A stretch of DNA of 48,502 nucleotides from Acutalibacter sp. 1XD8-36 (lineage in GTDB: Bacteria > Bacillota > Clostridia > Oscillospirales > Acutalibacteraceae), in the NCBI RefSeq assembly GCF_009917525.1, contig NZ_QZDU01000012.1:1-48502 (forward strand), written 5' to 3'. Below are positions 1 to 7,518 of this stretch, piece by piece (the first letter of the stretch is position 1; every line of letters starts with the position of its first letter). The notes below the pieces were generated by a model, which saw only the letters and a list, made by a program, of their open reading frames with translations, ran no database searches and was not told the origin of the DNA. A program made the translations under genes and the position numbers.

Positions 1-1601
1 TTTCCGTCCAGGATGGGCCGCTCCCCGCGCACGAACAGTAAAGCCAGCTTATTATCCAGCATACGAATCTCGTCCGGGGTCAACAGCTCCCGGCCTAACT
101 GCTGCTCGTTTTTGGAAAAGCTCCCGGAGCGCCCCTTGGACTGCCCAAAGGTGTTGGTGCGGATAGGTCTGCTTGCCCAGGAGCTTGGAGAGATACTCAT
201 GGGTGCCGCTCTCGTTGCCGCCCAGGTAGAGCAGCAGGTCGGCATTGTTCATCATGGCCTGCCACTGCTTTTCATAGAGGGCCTTGAGCTGGCTCATGTC
301 CTGTAAGATGATGGATGCCGAGATACCGTACTTGCGGAACGTAGCCAGTCGCATTTCAAAATCCTTTGGGAGCGTGATGTTCCCAAACTCATCCATTAGG
401 ATGTGCATGGGAACTTTGAGCCTGCCATGACGGTTTCCGTAGTCATAGAGGATTTCAAAGAGCTGTCCATAGAGCAGGCTCACGAAAAAGTTGAAGGACG
501 AATCCGCAACTGGCGTGACCGCGAAAATCACCGTCCTTTCTTCCGGCGCGGTCAGCAGCCCTAGATCGTCCGAGTTGGTGGTGGACAGCCGCTCAATGGA
601 TTCCAGGTTGAACTTCCCCAGCCGGGACAGCAGGGTGATTTGTATACTCTGCAAGGTCTTGGTCGCGCCAGAGTGGTAGGCCCGGTAATGCTTGAGCGCG
701 ATATGCTCCGGCTCCCGCTGTTCCAGTTCCGTGAATATCTGCTCCACGGGGCTTGAATCCTTTTCCCCTCCACCAGGGCCATATTGCGGAGCAGAAACTG
801 GATGGTGGGAAAGTTCTGTTCCTCCGGCGGGGCCTCATAGTACAAAAAATAGGCGAGAGCTGAAAGCAGCTCCTTCGCCATATCGTCCCAAATCTGTTCT
901 CCCTTCTGCGCACCCTGCACCGCCGTGGCTTTCCAGAAATTTTCCACCATCCTGTCTACATCGTCATCGTTGCGCAGGAATACAAAGGGATTGTACCTGT
1001 CCGAGCGCTCCGGCTCCACCAGATTGAGAACATGGATGGTATAGCCGTGTTCCTTGAGATAGTTCCCGGTGGCCCGGAGCATTTCGCCGGACGGGTCCAG
1101 CACCACATAGGAGTGGCTGGCCTGCAAGAGATTGATAAGTACATGAGTGGTAGACTTGCCGGAGCCGCTGCCGCCGATCACCACGGTGTTAAGGTTTCGC
1201 CGGTGCCTGTACATGCTCTCCTGGGAGCTGCCAATGGCAACGTGCTGGGTCATTATCAGGTTGGAATTGGGATTCTTACGGTCCCGGTACTTCCGGTCAA
1301 TGACACGGGGACTGCCCCACTTGGCGCTGCCATATTCTTCTCCGCGCCGGAAGTTCATGCCAGAGGACACAAAGAGCAGCACTGCCAGCCCATAGAGGAA
1401 CAGGCACACCAGCACACAGCGCGGGGTGTCCGGCACAAGCTGAAACCGGAACGGGTTTGCCATAGCCCTGTTGAGAGCGGAAAACATCCCCGCCAGCCCG
1501 CTGTTTATTCCCGGCGCTAGGGCAATACCCAGCCAGACAGCCACAAGCCCCCCGGCTATGCCCACCACTATGGCGGGCAGTCTGTTCTGTCCGGGTTTCA
1601 T
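1..1601 (-). pseudogene. virD4: VirD4/TraG-type conjugation coupling ATPase, two frameshifts, cut by window edge
   Basis: VirD4-type coupling proteins are membrane ATPases that hand the relaxase-DNA complex to the type IV secretion channel. The N-terminus has two hydrophobic segments (roughly residues 8-30 and 60-80), followed by a Walker A GGSGSGKST and the downstream LDPSGEM. The reading frame breaks twice. Near 761-764 a T4 run (A4 in the gene) seems to have lost one base: restoring it gives EGKKDSSPVEQIF and joins the two frames. At 165 an extra base shifts the frame again; removing it gives QTIRTNTFGQSKGR and stays open to the window edge. One break is in a homopolymer, so an assembly error is possible there; the other is not. 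The start at 1601 overlaps the ArdC-like gene by 4 bases. Confidence 0.85.
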
Positions 1602-2530
1602 ACCGCCAGGGTATTATCCCTTGCATCCTCCGGCCTGTACCGTGGGCTGGAAACATACAGGCCCAGGAGCCGCTCCATCTCCGCAATCCCCCTCTGAATC
1701 TCCTGCCCCGCCATGCCGCTGGCCCGGATAACGCTGGAAAGCAAATCCCGGACAGCGCCGCACCTCTCCTGCTCATTGCCGCTGGGGATTTCCGGGAACA
1801 CCTCCCGCTGGAATAGAATATTCTCGGTGCTGATATCGAACCGCCGCGCCAGCACATACCCACCGCAGAGGGCCACAAAGTTGGTCACAGGATTGCGCTC
1901 ATAGGTCTTGCCCATGAACTTGTGCTGCTCATAGTGGCAGAACTCTTTGAGCAGGGAAAAGCACATCCGCTGCGCGTCCTGTCCCTCCCGGACGCGCACT
2001 TCGTTAAGGGCGGGGATATAGGTCCCGTCCACACCGTCAGGAATCTGTGAATCGTACTCAATGCTGAAGTCAGCGGCCAGGGAAATGGCCCGGATAATGT
2101 CCATGGGCTCGGTCCAGAACACTTCCCTTGGCTGGGAGCGGGCCGTGGTCTGGCTGATGTCAAAGCGGTGCTCCACATTGTAGTAATACTTTGTCCGGTG
2201 GGTCTTGGAATCCTCCTTGCCGGGGGAGCGGACGTAAACGCGTATGCCCTTTTCGCCTCTGCGGATGTACGCCTGCTCCTTTTTCCAGTCCTCAAAGGAG
2301 CCCAGCCGTGTCGCGCCCGGACACTGGGCGTAAATCAGCAGGGCATTGGCGCTGCCCCCGCCCAGGGTCCCGCTGGCAAGGTTAAACCGCTCCACCACGT
2401 CCAGCAGGCGGGGGAACTGCTCCATATCGCCCCAAACCCCCTCCACGGTTTCGGCGGTCAGCCTGCCGGTTTCCTCCCGGAGCTTTTTCTGGTAGGCAAG
2501 ATACTGGCTAAAATCAAAATTTCCGTTCAT
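1598..2530 (-). CDS. ArdC-like antirestriction/ssDNA-binding-type protein
   Basis: This 310-residue protein resembles ArdC-type proteins carried by conjugative elements. An N-terminal half contains GGGSANALLIYAQ and a region like the ArdC ssDNA-binding domain (about residues 45-110), followed by a metallopeptidase-like half. The place where a zinc protease would show HExxH reads KEFCHYE (about residues 193-199), so catalytic zinc binding is doubtful. Some element-borne relatives also seem to have lost it. The start ATG at 2530 has GAAAGGATG upstream, and the last 17 bases of the methyltransferase gene overlap the start. It probably protects or binds incoming single strands, but that role is inferred from family resemblance only. 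Confidence 0.6.
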   Translation of the reverse strand: MNGNFDFSQYLAYQKKLREETGRLTAETVEGVWGDMEQFPRLLDVVERFNLASGTLGGGSANALLIYAQCPGATRLGSFEDWKKEQAYIRRGEKGIRVYVRSPGKEDSKTHRTKYYYNVEHRFDISQTTARSQPREVFWTEPMDIIRAISLAADFSIEYDSQIPDGVDGTYIPALNEVRVREGQDAQRMCFSLLKEFCHYEQHKFMGKTYERNPVTNFVALCGGYVLARRFDISTENILFQREVFPEIPSGNEQERCGAVRDLLSSVIRASGMAGQEIQRGIAEMERLLGLYVSSPRYRPEDARDNTLAV

Positions 2531-3095
2531 GATACCATCCTTTCTGCGTTAGATTTCTCTTGTTGACTGGCTCCGCTGCCATAGTCGCAGGGAAATGCCC
2601 GCTGGCGTTTGCGGCACTTGCATTGGCATAGTTTGCTTTTAGGGTGTAGCCCTTTTCCCGCAGCGGCAGGCCGCTTTCCAGAATATCCCGCAGCACCAGT
2701 CCCCGGTCCTCCGGCTGCTCCACGCCGGGGATGTTTGTCCAATACAAGCGCTGGCGGCTCTGCGCTGACACCAGCGCGGAGTTTATGAGGATAGGCTCCA
2801 CGCCTAATTCTGCCGTGATCTGCTCCCGGATAGCCGGGGCCATACTCTTGTTGTTTTCATATAGAAAGTAATCCGGCTGATACCGCGCCTTGGCAATCAG
2901 GTAGTTGCGGAACAGCTCCCAGCCCTGTCCCTCTGGCCTGGTTTCTCTGTGGCGGGACTGTGCGATACTCCAATGGGTGCAGGGCGAGCCGCCCAGCAGA
3001 AGTTTCGTTAATGTGGTCCGATTCGGACCGGCGGCATAGCTGCCGGTCTGCAAATCGGGCAAACCCGATTTGCAGACACATTTACTAATCATCAT
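2514..3095 (-). CDS. Short C5-cytosine DNA methyltransferase-like protein, probably truncated
   Basis: The 193-residue product shows core motifs of C5-cytosine methyltransferases: motif IV as GGSPCTHWS with the catalytic Cys, motif VI as ENNKS in place of ENV, and motif VIII as SAQSRQRLYW. It lacks the usual N-terminal SAM-binding motif I (FxGxG). At the C-terminus it stops soon after TMAAEPVN, where the target-recognition domain and motifs IX-X would follow. Start at 3095 is supported by GGAGG 10 bases upstream and an ATGA overlap with the preceding gene. Three palindromes sit inside its first 27 codons. It may be inactive, or may need a second polypeptide for SAM binding. Confidence 0.6.
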   Translation of the reverse strand: MMISKCVCKSGLPDLQTGSYAAGPNRTTLTKLLLGGSPCTHWSIAQSRHRETRPEGQGWELFRNYLIAKARYQPDYFLYENNKSMAPAIREQITAELGVEPILINSALVSAQSRQRLYWTNIPGVEQPEDRGLVLRDILESGLPLREKGYTLKANYANASAANASGHFPATMAAEPVNKRNLTQKGWYHERKF

Positions 3096-3367
3096 AGGCA
3101 CATATCCTCCGGCCCCTTTTTGGATGCCTGGGCCTGTTCTCTGCGCCTCATGCAGAACTCCAGCTCCCATTTTGCACGTCCTATCAGGTCCTTTGTGGCG
3201 GACATCAGGTCGGAATGATTGTGGCCCCAATAATAATCCTTTCCGTCTTTACAAGCCCAGGTCACAAACTGAAAAGGGGCCTCGCTATGCACCCCAAGAA
3301 CAAACTCTATCTCGCCTACATGGATAGAGTCCGTGATGATATAGCCTGCGTTTTTCCTGAAGTTCAC
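3092..3367 (-). CDS. Small conserved-looking element protein, unknown function
   Basis: I do not recognise this 91-residue protein. It has a compact first half rich in aromatic residues (FVTWACK, YYWGH) and a charged helical tail, with no membrane segment. It overlaps the PP-loop gene by 4 bases at its start and the methyltransferase by 4 bases at its end, both ATGA-type, so it is translated as part of the same operon. The tight coupling to a methyltransferase and a PP-loop protein is the only clue to role. Confidence 0.65.
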   Translation of the reverse strand: MNFRKNAGYIITDSIHVGEIEFVLGVHSEAPFQFVTWACKDGKDYYWGHNHSDLMSATKDLIGRAKWELEFCMRRREQAQASKKGPEDMCL

Positions 3368-4152
3368 CGGGTCACCTCCTTATCAAGATTTGCCTGCTTC
3401 CTTTCTTCCTCTGCAAACCTTTGGTCCAACTGCTTCACGGTCCAATTCTTTCTGAATCTTCCCAAAGGGTTATCACCAAACATTGCAATGGCCCGCTTGT
3501 CCATATCCAGGAGCCGCCGCCACAAGTCAGGGTGGTGCTGCCGCAGCTTTCGCAGTTCTCCAATCCTCTGCAGCGGGCAGCACCAGCAGGAACAGCGGTT
3601 GTAAATCTCATACAGTCCACCCCAGTCAAAGCCCCTGTCATAGCAGATTTGCAGAGCCTGGGCCTCGGTAATTCCCCATTCCACTAGAGGGTATCGTTTG
3701 TCCTTGTCCTGTTTGCATCGATGGGATTCATCTGCTGCGATTCCCACATACTGTATAGCGCTGCATTTCTCTTTTACCTGTTTCAAAGCCCTGTCCACCA
3801 GTTTTGTTTTAAGGTGTCCAGTACACCATCTCGCCCTGGGGCCGGGCCAGCCGTAGCCAATAACCGGCAGCTCTTTGGTAACACGCCGTTCGATGGCCTT
3901 TTTTCGAGTTAGGGGGGTATCGTAAAGGAACCATTCAAAGCCTTTGGGGTGCCGCAGGGTGGTGATATGCAGGCCCCGCTCCCGGAATAGCAGCTCATCC
4001 AGCTTTTGCATATGTTCTTTCATTTCCGGGAACTCCATGCCTGTGTCAGCATAGTATACAGCGTCAATGGGCATACCACGCTCAAGCATAAGCAGGAGCA
4101 TGGCGGTAGAATCCTTGCCTCCTGAAACAGAAACTACATGAAAATCGCTCAA
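3364..4152 (-). CDS. PP-loop ATPase of the PAPS-reductase/DndC-like superfamily
   Basis: The first 20 residues contain the PP-loop SGGKDST, which in this superfamily binds ATP and adenylates a substrate. A DTGMEFPE motif follows at about residue 36, as in PAPS-reductase-like proteins. A Cys-rich stretch RCSCWCC at about residues 187-193 could bind metal or carry a catalytic thiol. Members encoded on phages and integrative elements are usually annotated only as phosphoadenosine phosphosulfate reductase family, and true sulfate reduction is unlikely here. It overlaps the preceding gene (4149-4391) and the next gene (3092-3367) by 4 bases each. Its neighbour being a DNA methyltransferase makes nucleic-acid modification a reasonable but unproven guess. 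Confidence 0.75.
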   Translation of the reverse strand: MSDFHVVSVSGGKDSTAMLLLMLERGMPIDAVYYADTGMEFPEMKEHMQKLDELLFRERGLHITTLRHPKGFEWFLYDTPLTRKKAIERRVTKELPVIGYGWPGPRARWCTGHLKTKLVDRALKQVKEKCSAIQYVGIAADESHRCKQDKDKRYPLVEWGITEAQALQICYDRGFDWGGLYEIYNRCSCWCCPLQRIGELRKLRQHHPDLWRRLLDMDKRAIAMFGDNPLGRFRKNWTVKQLDQRFAEEERKQANLDKEVTR

Positions 4153-4391
4153 TCAATCTCTCCTTTCTCCCTTATCCTGCGCTCGCCCCGTTCCAGCAAA
4201 TGCCGCGCTGTTCTCCGGTGCTCCCGCTGGATTCTTCTCAAATCCTGTATCCGGTAATAAGTCCCCAGGTCGTGGGTGGCCTTATGCCGAAGTTTCAAAT
4301 CCTCTATCAGGTGCTCGATATCTTCCGCAAGCCCCAGGTACATTTTGCCATCCGCAATATCGTCCGCCGGGGCGCGTACATCATCCGCCAC
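4149..4391 (-). CDS. Small charged helical protein, unknown
   Basis: This 80-residue product is dominated by charged, helix-forming residues, with many Arg and Glu in the second half. It starts with GTG at 4391, whose first base is shared with the TAG stop of the upstream 65-residue gene, and it overlaps the PP-loop gene by 4 bases. Translational coupling on both sides supports a real gene. No family recognised. Confidence 0.55.
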   Translation of the reverse strand: MADDVRAPADDIADGKMYLGLAEDIEHLIEDLKLRHKATHDLGTYYRIQDLRRIQREHRRTARHLLERGERRIREKGEID

Positions 4392-4588
4392 TAGCTCACC
4401 TCCAAGCTCTCATAATGCCGCCAGAGCGTGGGGTTCACACAAAGGCAGCTCTGTATGGTGTCTTTGATACGTGAAACATCCCGCTGAGTTATCCGCTCCG
4501 GCAGGCCGCAGCAATGAGCCTTGTCCATATCAAAATAACTGCACTCCGGGCAGTTGCAAATATCAAGATAAAAGTCTTTCGTTGTCAA
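4391..4588 (-). CDS. Small cysteine-rich protein, unknown
   Basis: The 65-residue product has CNCPEC and CC pairs plus further cysteines, consistent with a small metal-binding fold. The start is uncertain: a perfect AGGAGG at 4591-4596 lies only 2 bases from the TTG at 4588, too close for usual initiation, and no better start codon is visible just downstream. Its stop overlaps the GTG start of the next gene by one base. A terminator-like hairpin lies just upstream at 4616-4641, so it may depend on read-through or on a promoter I cannot identify. Confidence 0.5.
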   Translation of the reverse strand: MTTKDFYLDICNCPECSYFDMDKAHCCGLPERITQRDVSRIKDTIQSCLCVNPTLWRHYESLEVS

Positions 4589-4615
4589 TACCTCCTAAAA
4601 ATGGGCATGAAAATA

Positions 4616-4641
4616 GCCCCAATCACAAAAGTAATTGGGGC
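4616..4641 (-). terminator. Terminator-like hairpin inside the element operon
   Basis: A GCCCCAATCAC arm and a GTAATTGGGGC arm flank an AAAA loop, giving an 11-bp stem with one G-T wobble. It lies just after the stop of the 169-residue gene in the minus direction. The tail CTATTTTC has few consecutive T, so it is more likely an attenuator than a strong terminator. Confidence 0.5.
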
Positions 4642-4654
4642 CAAAGGTTGTATT

Positions 4655-5164
4655 CTATTGTAATTGGCTTATGGTCTGATAGAGCGCCCGTATATGCTCC
4701 ATCCATCGCCCACGGTCGGCAGGGTCTTTCCATCTGGCTATCAGGTCATGAGCCGGGTTCTGCACCTTGCGGAGTACCCGCAGAAGTGCTGCCGTGTCCT
4801 CTGGCGTGAGTACCAGCCGCCGGATTTCATGCTCCACGTACTCCATGCGGGAGATGTCCAGCACAGCCATGTAAACCTTGCCGGTCTGGAAGAACTCTGC
4901 CACGCACTCTGCCAGCAGAACCCGCACAGAATCGAAGTAGACGGGGTATAGGCAGCGCAGTTCCGGCTGGCACAGGCCGGGGGCTGGCCGAATGATTCCG
5001 TGGCTGAGTTTCTTAATCAGATACTCCTTTAAGGTCTGAATGGAATGGGCCATGTCCAGCTCTCGATACCCTATCCTTTCTAACTGCCGTTCTGCCAAGA
5101 CTTCCAGCATATCCTGTCCGAAAGCGGTATCTTTCACACTGATTGCTTTAGCCATCGTGGTCAT
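4655..5164 (-). CDS. Element protein following parB, unknown function
   Basis: The 169-residue protein is not one I can name. It is mostly helical, has no signal or membrane segment, and keeps two cysteines in LCQPELRCLY. The start at 5164 has AAAGGAG upstream and overlaps the last 17 bases of parB. Its constant company with parA and parB in such elements suggests a role in maintenance or transfer control, but that is inference from position. Confidence 0.6.
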   Translation of the reverse strand: MTTMAKAISVKDTAFGQDMLEVLAERQLERIGYRELDMAHSIQTLKEYLIKKLSHGIIRPAPGLCQPELRCLYPVYFDSVRVLLAECVAEFFQTGKVYMAVLDISRMEYVEHEIRRLVLTPEDTAALLRVLRKVQNPAHDLIARWKDPADRGRWMEHIRALYQTISQLQ

Positions 5165-6089
5165 TTGGCACGGCTCCTTTCTGTTGGGATTTCCAGTTTT
5201 TAAGCAGGGAAAGGATGATGTCCTCTATCTGCTGTTGGGTGTAGTCTTCCGGGAAAAATTGATGCAGGCGCGTTCCTTTAAGCGTGACTTGTATCGTGGC
5301 AGCTTTCCCATTGGAAAGCAAATCCTCCATTATTTCCCCATTTAACTGTTTGTTTTTGCTATGCTCTTTTAGCTGCTGGGCTTGCCCCAAGGAGGGCGTG
5401 ACTTCCCACCTACCCACTGCCTCCCATAATAACGCCTGTTCCTCTCGTGTCAAGTATGACAGTTCCACGGCTGGACGCAGCGCCAATTTGTTTTCATCCA
5501 CCATTTGGAGCAGGGGAGGAATTAGGTATGTTAGGCGGATGTAGCGGCGTATCTGGTCTTGGCTTTCACCAACCTGCTCCGCAAGAATATCCCGCGATTT
5601 CTTCCCGGCTAAATTGTGTGCCACTGGCACACAATTATCTTTCCTTGGCCTGCCCGCCTTACGTTTCATGGCATCCAGTTTCATCCGATAGGCAAAAGCC
5701 TTTTCGCTGGGCAGAATCTTGTCCCTCTGCAAATTGCTGTCTACCATGATAATGGTAGCCTCGTCATTGTCCATATTTCGGACAATGACCGGCATAGTTT
5801 GTTTTCCCGCCAGTTCACTGGCCCTCTTGCGACGGTGGCCCGCTACAATCTCATAGCCGCCCTCTGGCCTGGGACGGACAATTCCCGGCACCAGAACGCC
5901 GTATAGAGCAACGCTCTCAGACATCTCCTGCATCTTTTCATCATCCATCACATGAAAGGGGTGGTCTTTGAACGAATGCAGTTCTGTCAGCGGGATTTCT
6001 TGAATCTGGCCGCCAGCAGCTTGGGCCACAGTTCCGCCAAACAGCGCGTCCAGGCTGGTCATTTGGATTTTTGCCGCGCTCCCTTTCAT
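5148..6089 (-). CDS. parB: ParB/Spo0J-family partition protein
   Basis: The 313-residue protein has the ParB N-terminal nuclease-like domain (about residues 30-125) with the conserved arginine patch motif GHRRKRAS and the following NLQRD motif, then a KAGRPRK basic linker and a helix-turn-helix region near residues 160-185. ParB proteins bind parS-like sites, use CTP and stimulate ParA. The start ATG at 6089 overlaps the parA stop by 4 bases (ATGA), the usual parAB coupling. I could not identify a parS-like palindrome nearby with confidence. It probably stabilises the excised element or regulates the operon. Confidence 0.9.
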   Translation of the reverse strand: MKGSAAKIQMTSLDALFGGTVAQAAGGQIQEIPLTELHSFKDHPFHVMDDEKMQEMSESVALYGVLVPGIVRPRPEGGYEIVAGHRRKRASELAGKQTMPVIVRNMDNDEATIIMVDSNLQRDKILPSEKAFAYRMKLDAMKRKAGRPRKDNCVPVAHNLAGKKSRDILAEQVGESQDQIRRYIRLTYLIPPLLQMVDENKLALRPAVELSYLTREEQALLWEAVGRWEVTPSLGQAQQLKEHSKNKQLNGEIMEDLLSNGKAATIQVTLKGTRLHQFFPEDYTQQQIEDIILSLLKNWKSQQKGAVPNDHDG

Positions 6090-6862
6090 GACGCGACCTC
6101 CAAGGTCAGGGCCTCATATGCCGCTGATACCTTGCCGGACGGGTCATGTAGATAGATGCTTTTGCCCTCGGCGCTGGTTTCAGCCGCGCGGATGGAGCGG
6201 GGAATGATGGTGTCGAAAATTCTTAGCCGGTCGCCGTATGTACCCCGCAGCAGTTCCACGATTCCCTGCGAATAGGTAGTCCGCATATCTGCCATGGTGA
6301 TTAAAATGCCGCTGATTGTGAGCATGGGGTTGATCTGCCGTTTCACTCTCCCGATTGTTCCCATGAGCTGCTCCATGCCTTTCAATGACAAGAAGTGGGC
6401 CTGCATGGGTATCAGGACTTCATCTGCCGCAGACAGGGCATTGATGGTAAGCATACCCAACGAGGGGCAGCAGTCCAGGATAATCACGTCGTACTGGTCG
6501 CGGACGGTGTTTAGGTATTCCCGAAGGATGGTTTCACGGCTCATAATGTTCACCAGTGTGACCTCCATGGCGGCTAGGTCGATGTTGGCGGGAAGCAGGT
6601 CTATCCCTTCTTCCTGGTGTAGGATTCCCTCGCCGGTTTCCAGTGGCTTGTCCTCTATGACCTTTCCCAGCACAGTGGCAAGGGTTTCTTCCAGTTGGTC
6701 CGGGTGCTGGCAGCCCAGACTGGCGGTCAGGGAGCCTTGCGCGTCAACGTCCACCAGCAGGACGCGCTTGCCCTGGCGGGCTAGGCCAATGCCTAGGTTT
6801 ACGGTGGTGACGGTCTTGCCAACCCCGCCCTTTTGGTTGCAGATTGCAATTATTTTATCCAT
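6086..6862 (-). CDS. parA: ParA/Soj-family partition ATPase
   Basis: The 258-residue protein has the deviant Walker A motif KGGVGKT at residues 11-17, the DVDAQGSLT signature at about 38-46 and the DCCPSLG Walker B-like motif at about 129-135, so it is a ParA-type ATPase that forms nucleotide-dependent dimers on DNA. GGAGAT sits just upstream of the start at 6862. It is first in the leftward operon. Confidence 0.92.
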   Translation of the reverse strand: MDKIIAICNQKGGVGKTVTTVNLGIGLARQGKRVLLVDVDAQGSLTASLGCQHPDQLEETLATVLGKVIEDKPLETGEGILHQEEGIDLLPANIDLAAMEVTLVNIMSRETILREYLNTVRDQYDVIILDCCPSLGMLTINALSAADEVLIPMQAHFLSLKGMEQLMGTIGRVKRQINPMLTISGILITMADMRTTYSQGIVELLRGTYGDRLRIFDTIIPRSIRAAETSAEGKSIYLHDPSGKVSAAYEALTLEVAS

Positions 6863-6990
6863 AGAATATCTCCTTTCCCTTGACAGACTGGATTTGTTTG
6901 AACTACAAACTTGTTGTCGTTAATGTGACATCACCCTTTTTATTGAACTCTTTTTCTAGACTTTACCACTCGTTTTTTACTGGAAAAAGA

Positions 6991-7046
6991 ATAAAGACAA
7001 ACCCGATTTCCCTTGATTTTCCTAGGGATTTCCGACTTGTCTTTAT
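6991..7046. repeat. Inverted repeat near the inferred right end of the conjugative element
   Basis: ATAAAGACAA at 6991-7000 is perfectly inverted as TTGTCTTTAT at 7037-7046. The inner sequence holds CCCTT and AAGGG-like halves. It lies 12 bases from the point (about 7058) where homology to the integrase gene begins. That places it where an element terminus or a terminator for inward transcription would be. Confidence 0.5.
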
Positions 7047-7059
7047 TATATCCTATGGG

Positions 7060-7230
7060 CACACATTTTCGACCCTGGCTTTACAAAATGGTGTAGACAT
7101 TAAGACGGTATCCGGGATGCTGGGCCACTACTCAGCAGGATTCACCCTAGACACCTACGCCCACGTCACGACCGCCGCACAGAAAGAAGCTGCCAAGACG
7201 ATGGGCAGCTTGCTCTCCGGCAGTATTTAG
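7060..7230 (+). pseudogene. C-terminal 56 codons of a tyrosine integrase
   Basis: The translated fragment begins HTFSTLALQ and ends LLSGSI. It matches the last 56 residues of the intact integrase at 17621-18769 with three differences, all near the end. It keeps the LGH histidine and the nucleophilic tyrosine of DTYAHV, but lacks the two arginines and the rest of the catalytic domain, so it cannot work. The DNA is clearly more diverged than the protein, mostly at third positions. The break falls exactly after the HDLR motif of the intact copy. Confidence 0.9.
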
Positions 7231-7253
7231 AAGTGCCCGGTCGTTTCCCCGTA

Positions 7254-7273
7254 TGGGTCAGCCAATGGGTCAG
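7254..7273 (+). repeat. Paired TGGGTCAG repeats, end of first fMet element
   Basis: TGGGTCAG occurs at 7254-7261 and again at 7266-7273, 12 bases apart. The same pair and spacing recur at 18793-18812 and 7499-7518. The place, between integrase gene and attachment core, is where integrase arm-type sites lie. Confidence 0.6.
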
Positions 7274-7307
7274 GCAAGAGGAAATAAGGGAAAACACAAA
7301 AATAAAC

Positions 7308-7333
7308 CCCCGGAACTCCTAGAAGTTCCGGGG
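7308..7333. terminator. Terminator hairpin next to the attachment copy
   Basis: CCCCGGAACT at 7308-7317 pairs perfectly with AGTTCCGGGG at 7324-7333. It is the counterpart of the stronger hairpin at 18846-18873, and its T tail on the plus strand has decayed to AAATTT. Confidence 0.7.
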
Positions 7334-7338
7334 AAATT

Positions 7339-7384
7339 TGGTTGCGGGGACAGGATTTGAACCTGCGACCTTCGGGTTATGAGC
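7339..7384 (-). repeat. Attachment site: duplicated 3' part of tRNA-fMet
   Basis: These 46 bases match 18878-18923 with a single difference at 7350. In the minus direction they run from the anticodon loop (CAT anticodon included) to the CCA end of the initiator tRNA, then stop abruptly. A duplicated tRNA 3' end, 11.5 kb from the intact gene with an integrase beside the intact copy, is the signature of integrase-mediated insertion. This is the distal att site of the IME. Confidence 0.92.
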
Positions 7385-7498
7385 TGTGGTGAACCGATCT
7401 TTCCAGCCATTTCTAGGCGTTTCTGCCCCTTTTTGCTCGATTTTCTGGCCAAAACCCGAAGGTCTGACCCTGTCCAGTCCACTGAGTTTTTCCGGTTC

Positions 7499-7518
7499 TG
7501 GGTCAGCTTATGGGTCAG
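7499..7518 (+). repeat. Paired TGGGTCAG repeats, left arm of IME
   Basis: TGGGTCAG occurs at 7499-7506 and 7511-7518, again 12 bases apart, about 115 bases inside the left att copy. A third near-copy in inverse orientation (CTGACCCT) lies at 7474-7481. The second repeat overlaps the stop codon of the nucleotidyltransferase gene. Confidence 0.6.

Larger units (their letters stand above)
1..7057 (-). mobile_element. Part of a decaying conjugative element (Tn1549-like gene set)
   Basis: The block reads leftward as parA, parB, several small unknown genes, a PP-loop protein, a short cytosine methyltransferase, an ArdC-like protein and a VirD4/TraG coupling ATPase. Most neighbours overlap by 1-22 bases, so they form one transfer-type operon. 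This gene set is typical of clostridial Tn1549/CTn-type elements (family knowledge). The right limit is inferred from where homology to an interrupted integrase begins, about 7058, just beyond a 10-bp inverted repeat. The left limit is outside the window. VirD4 carries two frameshifts and the methyltransferase looks 3'-truncated, so this copy probably no longer transfers by itself. Confidence 0.7.

Noticed and set aside
6880-7059. Upstream extension of the integrase remnant as a complete 116-residue gene
   Set aside because: The first 60 residues do not resemble any part of the intact integrase, and no ribosome site precedes the ATG. Homology to the integrase DNA begins only at about 7058.
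7339-7384. A second functional tRNA gene
   Set aside because: Only the half from the anticodon loop to CCA is present; the 5' half is replaced by unrelated sequence.
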